Part shown: in pieces, positions 57,202-64,000 of the stretch | Layout: the number at the start of each line of letters is the position of its first letter | How positions within the stretch are numbered: the first letter of the stretch is position 1 | Source of the DNA: Acanthococcus lagerstroemiae | Taxonomy: Eukaryota; Arthropoda; Insecta; Hemiptera; Eriococcidae | DNA: 64,000 bases | NCBI GenBank assembly: GCA_031841125.1 | Contig: CM063113.1 | Location: 24,325,312 to 24,389,311 of the forward strand | Direction of reading: 5' to 3' | Notes under the pieces: generated by a model | Seen by the model: only the letters and a program-made list of their open reading frames with translations | What the model was told of the DNA's origin: nothing | Database searches by the model: none | Position numbers and translations under genes: made by a program

Positions 57202-57583
57202 GCCGCAATTCGATAGTAATCATTGGCTGCAACTAGGTCGAAAAAGGTTCGTTTGGCCGCAACTCGAAACTTCCCTTCAAAGTACGTAAGTCAAAAATTA
57301 CCATCGCGGCGAGTACCAGAACTTCGAGCGACTATAAAGTTCTCGAAAATTCCAGCTTGAATTCTGGATTCCTCCCCTTTTTAATCGATTAAAACTTGTT
57401 TCGGATTCGTCAGATTTTATTTTGGGACAAATTATTTTTGGTTGCCCGCAGCCCCGGGGGCTACGGCCCACAGTGGTTCCTCAGAAAAACTAGCTGGCCA
57501 AAAATCTGAAACTTGGCATTCGGGGTTTTTCAAAAGCTCTGAATTCATTTTTCATGAAATTTTCAATCGAAACTCAGAATGGG

Positions 57584-57755
57584 GTTCAAGGGGTGAGGGG
57601 GAGGGACAAAACTGAAAATTCGGAAAGATACCGTGTAACGTTTCGAAATATATGTTTTCAAATCTCCTGAATACGTTTTTGACATTATTTCGTCCATAAA
57701 CCCAAACGAGGGTTCAAGGGGGAGGGGCAAAACAAAAAATTCGGAAAATTCAACG
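57584..57755. repeat. Direct duplication, period about 124 bp
   Basis: GGGTTCAAGGGGTGAGGG with ACAAAACTGAAAATTCGGAAA near 57584 recurs as GGGTTCAAGGGGGAGGGGCA and AAAATTCGGAAA near 57712. Confidence 0.6.
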
Positions 57756-58089
57756 CGTAAAACAGTAACACTTAACAGCGTTTTCTCACAAAGTGGCGGA
57801 AAGTGGCAAAAAGTATGAAAAGTTCCCAGAAATTTTTGTGGAGCTAAAAGTTGTGAACATTAGATAACATAAAGATGTACTTATTTTAAACATCAAATTC
57901 TCACGTTGTAACGCATTGAAACCAAAAAACAAAACTAAAAATTCTGATTCACCATAAAAAGTACATTAGAAAAACACATTTATCATAATATTAAACCGCA
58001 CAATATCACAGCAGTAAGGCATAAAACATGTGCATGAAACTGCAAAATCGGCTCATGGTTAACTTCGCCCACTTGACAACGTTTGATAA
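57756..58089. other. AT-rich sequence, no gene recognised
   Basis: No motif found. A CTTAACAGCG word at 57772 resembles the MITE family A end, but flanking homology is lacking. Confidence 0.4.
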
Positions 58090-58743
58090 CTAGAAGACTG
58101 GAGTCAAGGCAGCTGGTGTAGATGAAAGCGCAAGTGCTTTGAGGGTTGTAGAACAATACCTGCCTAGTTGTTTATCAATGTATCTTAGTTCATTTTTCAA
58201 CTTTTGGCCAGCTAGATTTTCTGAGGAACCATTGTGCGGCCCTGGTATGCCAAGCCGGTCAGATATGATGGTACTCAGCAGGAGGAACAAACAATGTTGA
58301 GTACGTACAAGTATCGCCTACTTTTGAAATTAAATCAGTTACTAGTCATCGAGTTTCATAATAGCAAACTTCATTGGGAGTCTGGTTACTAATCTTGACC
58401 TTCGATATTGAAGAGGCTCTGCCAGTTTTGAAATTCTGATCATAAAATTTAAATGAATTTGAAACCTTAATTGTGAAAACGACCATAGTCAGTTTTGATT
58501 TTTGGACTTGAATGACAAACTGAGTTATATCCACTGCTCAGATGGATAAGCCGCCTGCTTGTTTTCATTATCAGGTGATGATTTGATAAGATGAGCTGCA
58601 ATTTTTTTTGCATAAAGGCTGCGGATATGGCTCAGTCTGTCATTTAATTCAAAAAACTGAAACTGACTAAGCATGGTGGTTTTTCCAATAAGGGTGTCAT
58701 TATTGTTGACGTGCACAACTTTCAATTCTTGTTGCTGCTTCAC
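58090..58743 (-). other. Three unrecognised minus-strand frames
   Basis: Frames 58743-58525, 58534-58346 and 58290-58090 follow one another and cover most of 650 bp. The first has a Gln/Asn-rich N-terminus and a Leu-rich middle. They could be a decayed gene split by frameshifts or chance. No domain is recognised. Confidence 0.2.
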
Positions 58744-59594
58744 TTTTTAAGGTAGGCGATGAGCGTTTATGATTTTCGTTTTTCAAAATATGCGCGATTC
58801 ATAGCCATCTTAAACGAAGAATGCCATTTTGCCTTGTAAACTTCCAGCCAAAAAATTTTTTACTTTGCAAAATTTTATGAAATCTTCTAATGTTAGGAGT
58901 TGAACTTTATTCATGAAAAATTCACTTGTCCCGAAGAGTAGTATAGGTGGTACCCTGAAAAGAAATGAAAATTATTGTTACCAAACCCGTTGCCCATGCC
59001 GAAAACTGAAGGAGCTATAGAAATTGAACAAAAGTTCCGACCCAGTTTTTTCTATTAGAATTCGGAAACTAGTGTAGCCCCTTCAGTATCAAAGGTAATC
59101 ATTTTCGCTTGGTAAATCTGTGTTACTCGTTCAGTGTTCTACCCATAGATTACTTTTCAAAAATAATGTAACATGTTAAATTTGGAGGCCATTTTTTTCG
59201 ATTTGACGAGGCAATTGAAGAGCCTGGACACTTGTGAATGACAATTTTCACATTTACGAGTCGTGAAACTCGTACGTTTTTTTGATGTATTTCACATGTG
59301 CATTTAAGTTGGCGGGCTTGGTGCAATAGGTACGAATTTCAATGAATGTACAAATGTGGAGGGGATTTCTTTAAAATTGATTTCATTTCACCCCTCTCAA
59401 CCGTCAGTAATTTATTAATTTGGTCATCTATTAATTTTAGTAGAGTTTGATCGTATGTGAACGACCTAATTGTGAGTCGTGGGTTGCCCGCTTATATTAC
59501 TTAATTTTAGTAGTAAAATGGACTGAGAACAAGTTTTTTTTAATTTTAAATGTGAACAGACGTACCACTGTGCTAGCAATTATTTTTTACGCTC
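58744..59594. other. No gene recognised
   Basis: AT-rich, non-coding by inspection. Confidence 0.4.
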
Positions 59595-60460
59595 TTGCGT
59601 TACCACACGCTCCTACACGAGGAGGTAAGGGGTGAAGGATAAAAGCGCATCCATCTGTGATGTACTCGAATTCCATGTTAATGCTGAGGAAGCGTTGGCT
59701 CGGTGAGTAGGGTGTCCCATAGTGGCCCTGGCAGGACAGCGCGAATCTAAAGCGGAGAGGCGAAATGGAGGCTCGGGCCAGCTTCGGTGCGTCCCACTGG
59801 TCACTGGTGCGGTACTCAAAAGGACAGTTTCCGGAGCCAAGGGTGCGGTACCTAGGGAGCAGTGATGTCCCCATGAATTTTTTTGAGGGGAGGCTCTAAA
59901 TTATGAATAATTTTCCTCATTAAAAAAAATCTCAGTCAAAGGTCATATTCGCTTCAAAATAGGTCATCGTTCATAAATTCGCAATAAAACCGCAATAAAC
60001 TTATAAAAAGTACAAAAAAATTTATTTTCAACAAAATGGATTAAAATTTAAAATAATTACAGACGTTACAGTGGGTACAAAGGTTTATTTAGTCAATACA
60101 TTAAAAAAAAAAATCCTGAGTATTTTTATCACTATCGGTGTAGTAGGTTAAGGAGACGTAAAAATGTAACAGCAAAAAATATTATGCAACAATTAACACT
60201 ATAAAATTACAACAGGGACCAACTTTTTTACATTACATTTTCCAAAGTCTAATCATCGACTAGTATCTTGATGAATTTTTGATTTTACAAGACTGAATTT
60301 TGTTTATTTTAGGTAATTTCTCGAAGAGGGGCTGAGTCCTTCCTCGATTTTCCTAAAAATTCTTGAGACGGGGCTGAGCCCCGGTATCCCCCCCCCCTAT
60401 GGGAACATCCCTGCTAGGGAGTTACTTTGGCGTGCGTGCATCACCATACTCTTCACCAAG
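59595..60460 (+). mobile_element. R1-clade 3' tail split by a hAT insertion
   Basis: 59595-59859 matches the tail family (ACGAGGAGGTAAGGGGTGA, GGCCCTGGCAGGACAGCG, GGTGCGGTAC). After the hAT it resumes at 60414 with CTAGGGAGTTACTTTGGCGT and GTGCATCACCATAC, ending near 60460. By eye it is closest to the copy at 55743. Confidence 0.82.
59860..60413. mobile_element. 554 bp hAT element with perfect 8-bp duplication
   Basis: The left end CAGTGATGTCCCCAT and the right end (reverse complement CAGGGATGTTCCCAT) are hAT termini. CTAGGGAG lies at 59852-59859 and 60414-60421. AT-rich interior without transposase; a GGGGCTGAG word repeats near the right end. Confidence 0.93.
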
Positions 60461-63400
60461 TCACCTTTGGGATTTTTGTTTTCGATTTTCTCTGTGACGG
60501 ACCATTTTCCGTCTAGAGTTATGAAGATAGGGTTGTTACGTACTCGTGTACTCTGTCTGCTTGGTCGAGTAAATACTTCAAGATTTCACCGCCACTAGAA
60601 GCATAGTCGAGCGCTGCGTCACAAAACCGGGCCTCGCGTTTCGGCTATCGAGAGAACGTTTTTGTGTCGCATGAACAGTTTCGTGCCACGAGGGTGGTTT
60701 TTCGCTACTCGTGGACGAAGTCGGTAGCTCCTGTATACTGAACTTTCTCGAGAAACTAAGGGTAGTCGAGTCAACTCGGGCAAGCTAATTGCTACAAGGC
60801 TATTTCTGCTTTCATTCGCTCTCCTGCTTCCTGCTACGTACTGTGCGTGCTTTACTGGAACCCGGTGAACCCCGAGGCCTCTTGCAGTCGACGTGCTTTA
60901 CCGGAACTCTGGAAACCCCGACTCCTCCCCCCCAATACATCCTGCTATCGGTACGCTTTCCCAGAACCCGGTGAATGCCGAACCTCTTTCCACCACTTGT
61001 TCCCCTTGTCGCTATTAGCCATGTAGGGAGTTACAGCATCCCGACTCTGCTTCGTGCTGTGTAGTTGTAGTTCGTTACTTAAGGAGTCGTTCGCGGCCCC
61101 CTTTGTGTGTACATTTCGCCGCTAACCATTTTCGCTGTCGTCCTCGACATTCGCGCCCGGATCCGTGACCGAAGGTCCATAATTCGTCTCTGTTGCCGTC
61201 CTCGTTCGCCCTCTGTGCGTTATAGTTTTCGCCCCTTGTGTGTTTGTGTATAGTGTAAGGTCGTAAAATGTAGCTATCTGTACATCAACCCCCGTGTTGT
61301 GTTATTACGGTATTGACATGTCTGCATTCTGGAGTCTACGCTCCGGTATGGTACCCCGCGAGGTAACCCTCGCGACTCCAACCACCACGTTCCCCCGGAA
61401 AGTGCGTCTCGCTGGCCCCCGTGACCTCGAAACGCGATAGGGTTTCCAAGAAATTTACGTCCATCCTGATGGTTTAGGTCTTCAGTGTTATTTCGTTAGT
61501 TCACTCTAATGGATGATGCTATGGGGGCGTAGATCGTCGTGGACTCGCTCAGACCCCCCGTGGGGCTAATTTGTGGTCTCGAGTTAATCACGCTGTAATT
61601 ATGGTGGGAGTAGGCTGATCGTTCCCATATTTTGAATTTGGGAGTTATTAGCCCCCTCGTCAACAATTATTCTACCGGCAAGTCTTCATGGATGAGAGCC
61701 GCGGAGACTGTCTATCTCTCCGGGGATCTCCTTCCTAAATTAGGGAGGGATATTCGCTTTTCAAAAGATCGCGTTGCAATGAAAAATCTTGCTTAAAATT
61801 AGAAATTAGACTTGCCGTGAAATTTCACCGTTTCTTCAACTTCAGACGTGCAGACCATTCAGCCCGGAGTAGAGACGATTGTAGGTGATGTTTCTTATTC
61901 CTCGTGCAGAGTATTATCACTTCCTACCGGCTTGGTGTACTCAGCTGGAACACCCTGTATGTAGCTGAATGAGGCTCACGTTTCGTAAGATCGTCTTGGA
62001 CAACACGTTCGCCGGTTCGGTGTGTGTGTGTGTGTGTGTGTGAACTTGGAACGGTCGCGGTAGATCGAGATAACGTTTACGAGTTTACGAAACCGACGAA
62101 CATAACGACTCGTCAGCACTCGAGGGAGGTCTGGTAATTTTCATAAAAAATTCCTCCAAAGCGCCGAATGCTTATCTACTTGCAACTCGCACCAGGGATA
62201 AATATGCCACAATTGACACACCGAGCCCGCGTGCTCTTGCCGCTCCTACCTTCAGGCTCGACACAGGCATTCGAATGTTACTCAATTAGGACACCTAAGA
62301 ACTGAAAAGATGCCATCAGAACCGATATCGAGAGTTCACAATCGTTGTATGTACCAAGGATGAACACTATACCTTACTGTGATCGGATAACGCGAAAGTC
62401 GTGATCATTTCCAAAAAATTACATTCAATCAGTCAAGTTACGCTCATTCTGTTGATCGAAAATCGAATGTAAATAAGCGATAGTATCGATCACTATTTGT
62501 TGGTCCGTTGTGGTCAGGGACGTAATCTCGTTATGATGTGCCACCCACCACTCGCGGACAAACCCAGCCCAACTGGAGAACTTTTTCCTCAGGCCTGTTT
62601 AAATATTAGTCCATGCGTATCTTCCATACCGCCTTTTATACACATTCGTCTTATTAAGGTCACCAGCTCGTTTGTGTATTAGGACCGAACTCGAAACCGC
62701 GACCATCCTTGGTGAGCACGATTCTCTTCAGCTGCGGCCGAATATTTCGAAAGCACGCTTTGCGCGAAAGAAAAACTTGGCAGTTTTGATTCTTTCTTTC
62801 GATGTAGGCACGTGTTGTGCTGAAGAGTTGAAATTGCCTAGTTCGTGAACTCAGCGATGGTGTTGAGTTCGCCAACACGAGCTATTTGCCGAGTTTGCGA
62901 ACTGAGCTGTTTCTTGTTTGCCGAGAAAATTTCGATTCTTTACTGATGTGGCGACAGACTCAACTGCGGAAGAAATAGTTTGGTTTGTTAAAAGAGTGTA
63001 AAACAACGATCTGAAATATTAATGGTCTGCAAAAGCTAAAAGCTGATCGAAAATGTTGAAAATGGTAAGGTGAAATGCGAGGATACAGAAATTTTAGAAA
63101 CAAGTGAAATTCTGCTGGTAAAAAGGAGAGAATGATGACGATGATGGGCATGCATTAAGCAAAAAGTAAAAAATTACGTTTGAGAATATCACAGCAAGGG
63201 TGCAGTATATGCTGGAAACAAATCACTGAAGACACTTGAGTGAGTAAATGTTTGGGGACATGGTACTCGCACCCAAAGTCGTGGAGAGAAAATCGGACCT
63301 CTGGGCAAAGTTTTCGTTGAACTCAGAGGTGGATCGGCCATTCTTCAAAAATGTTGATATTTCAGGTATGTTTTTTCATGGAGGAAAGTAGGGGATATTT

Positions 63401-64000
63401 GAACTTTTTTTGATAGGAGTCGTTAAGAGGCGTTCTGTATAACATATTGGTATGATTGGGCCGACAGTGAGGGGATGCTGTATTTTGGCGTAACAGTCAA
63501 AATAATGAATGCTATACCGAAGGACACATGAAAACGTCCATGTCGAAAGACAATAGGGAACAAAAAGTGTTCTGCCGTCGGTTAGTAGATTCCAGAACAG
63601 AAAATTATTGATAAAGGCACACGAACCCATTAATTAGATGTAATTATTTTTGGATGATGGACGTCTATCATTGCATAAAGATGACCATGTCAAAGGACAC
63701 ATTTTTTTAAACTCTTAATTTTAGACAATAATATGCGAGTGCACGAGTCTTGTCACAAAAAACTGACATTTGATATGCAGACCGTATTGCTCTGATAAGA
63801 ATGTACAATTTGACCGTTAACTGTGACGAAAAAATATTGGAACGCCTGTTCTGTGATTGGTTGAAAAAGAGCCATGTTGATTGATATAAAATCTAAGGAC
63901 CATTTTCAAAGCTGGCTTTACTGACTCCCACCTGTGAAGATGCGATTCCAATGTTACCTTGTGATACCTTCATCCATTTAAAGTAGCACTACGTTGTCAG
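60461..64000. other. No gene recognised; (GT)n at 62020-62042
   Basis: 60500-61750 is less AT-rich, with repeated ACCCGGTGAA and ACCCCG words (60850-60980), but no coding motif. An inverted CAGGGTGTTCC motif lies at 61947-61957 and a ~23 bp GT repeat at 62020-62042. Frames near 62497-62878 and 63376-63630 show no domain. A weaker AG|GTATGT juxtaposition sits at 63364/63365. Confidence 0.4.

Larger units (their letters stand above)
55620..57275. mobile_element. TIR-like element with GAATTGCGGCC subterminal repeats, invaded by R1 tails
   Basis: TTCAAAGTA is found at 55611-55619 and 57276-57284. Just inside each end GARTTGCGGCC-like motifs occur three times, in inverted orientation at the two ends (left 55640-55735; right 57200-57270). 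The interior is almost wholly two oppositely oriented R1-family tails. Outermost terminal bases are not identical (GATGGGATAGGGG versus GGGAAGTTTCGAG), so the exact ends and superfamily are uncertain. An 8-9 bp duplication would suit hAT or MULE. Confidence 0.6.

Noticed and set aside
63355..63372. Third ratchet-type splice site (TTTCAG|GTATGT)
   Set aside because: The upstream pyrimidine tract is weak and no branch motif is clear; retained only as a remote possibility.

Overview
The window looks like a piece of a eukaryotic, most likely insect, genome. It carries R1-clade, RTE-like and CR1/Jockey-like non-LTR retrotransposons, Gypsy LTR retrotransposons, hAT and piggyBac-type DNA transposons, tRNA-derived SINEs, GT-AG introns and long AT-rich non-coding stretches. 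I see no bacterial-style operons and no rRNA genes. R1-clade elements are mainly arthropod, which is why I say insect; I cannot name the species. I found no confidently recognisable single-copy host gene. Two juxtaposed splice sites (polypyrimidine tract-AG|GTRAGT) at 18014/18015 and 45192/45193, both on the plus strand, suggest the window may lie inside one very long intron of a plus-strand host gene (inference).

Layout. 1-9 kb: AT-rich sequence, a ~30 bp minisatellite, a SINE, a decayed R1-clade element (5.3-7.1 kb, minus) and a degenerate ~130 bp tandem array. 9.2-10.9 kb: a TIR element with a nested inverted repeat. 11.7-16.8 kb: MITEs, a second SINE, a GATC-packed hAT-like element, and a 5'-truncated R1-clade insertion with a perfect 14-bp target duplication. 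18-25 kb: a candidate recursive splice site, satellite-like repeats, unrecognised minus-strand frames, a partial LTR, a 257 bp hAT MITE and a CR1/Jockey-like element with a single frameshift. 25.3-27.9 kb: a non-autonomous hAT filled with a 1.5 kb GANT-type array that has itself received a MITE. 30-33 kb: a SINE, a ~108 bp R1 tail with its own target duplication, and an RTE endonuclease fragment.

33.5-41.7 kb is the most striking region. About 400 bp inverted repeats enclose a minus-strand gene that combines a FEN1/XPG-like PIN nuclease domain with a tesmin/TSO1 CXC domain. A 5.5 kb hAT (perfect 8-bp duplication, ~150 bp TIRs, hAT C-terminal exon) has inserted 46 bp beyond its stop codon. That hAT carries a ~118 bp tandem array, which was in turn invaded by an RTE-like retrotransposon. 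This gives three levels of nesting.

43.2-44.8 kb is a TTAA-flanked piggyBac-type element. 48-54 kb holds remnants of two Gypsy elements on the minus strand, each with a 3' LTR and both lacking gag. 55.6-57.3 kb is a TIR element with repeated GAATTGCGGCC subterminal motifs, invaded twice by R1 tails. 59.6-60.5 kb is an R1 tail split by a 554 bp hAT with a perfect 8-bp duplication. 60.5-64 kb shows nothing I can assign. All transposase, reverse transcriptase and integrase reading frames are damaged or incomplete, so the region reads as a graveyard of nested insertions.
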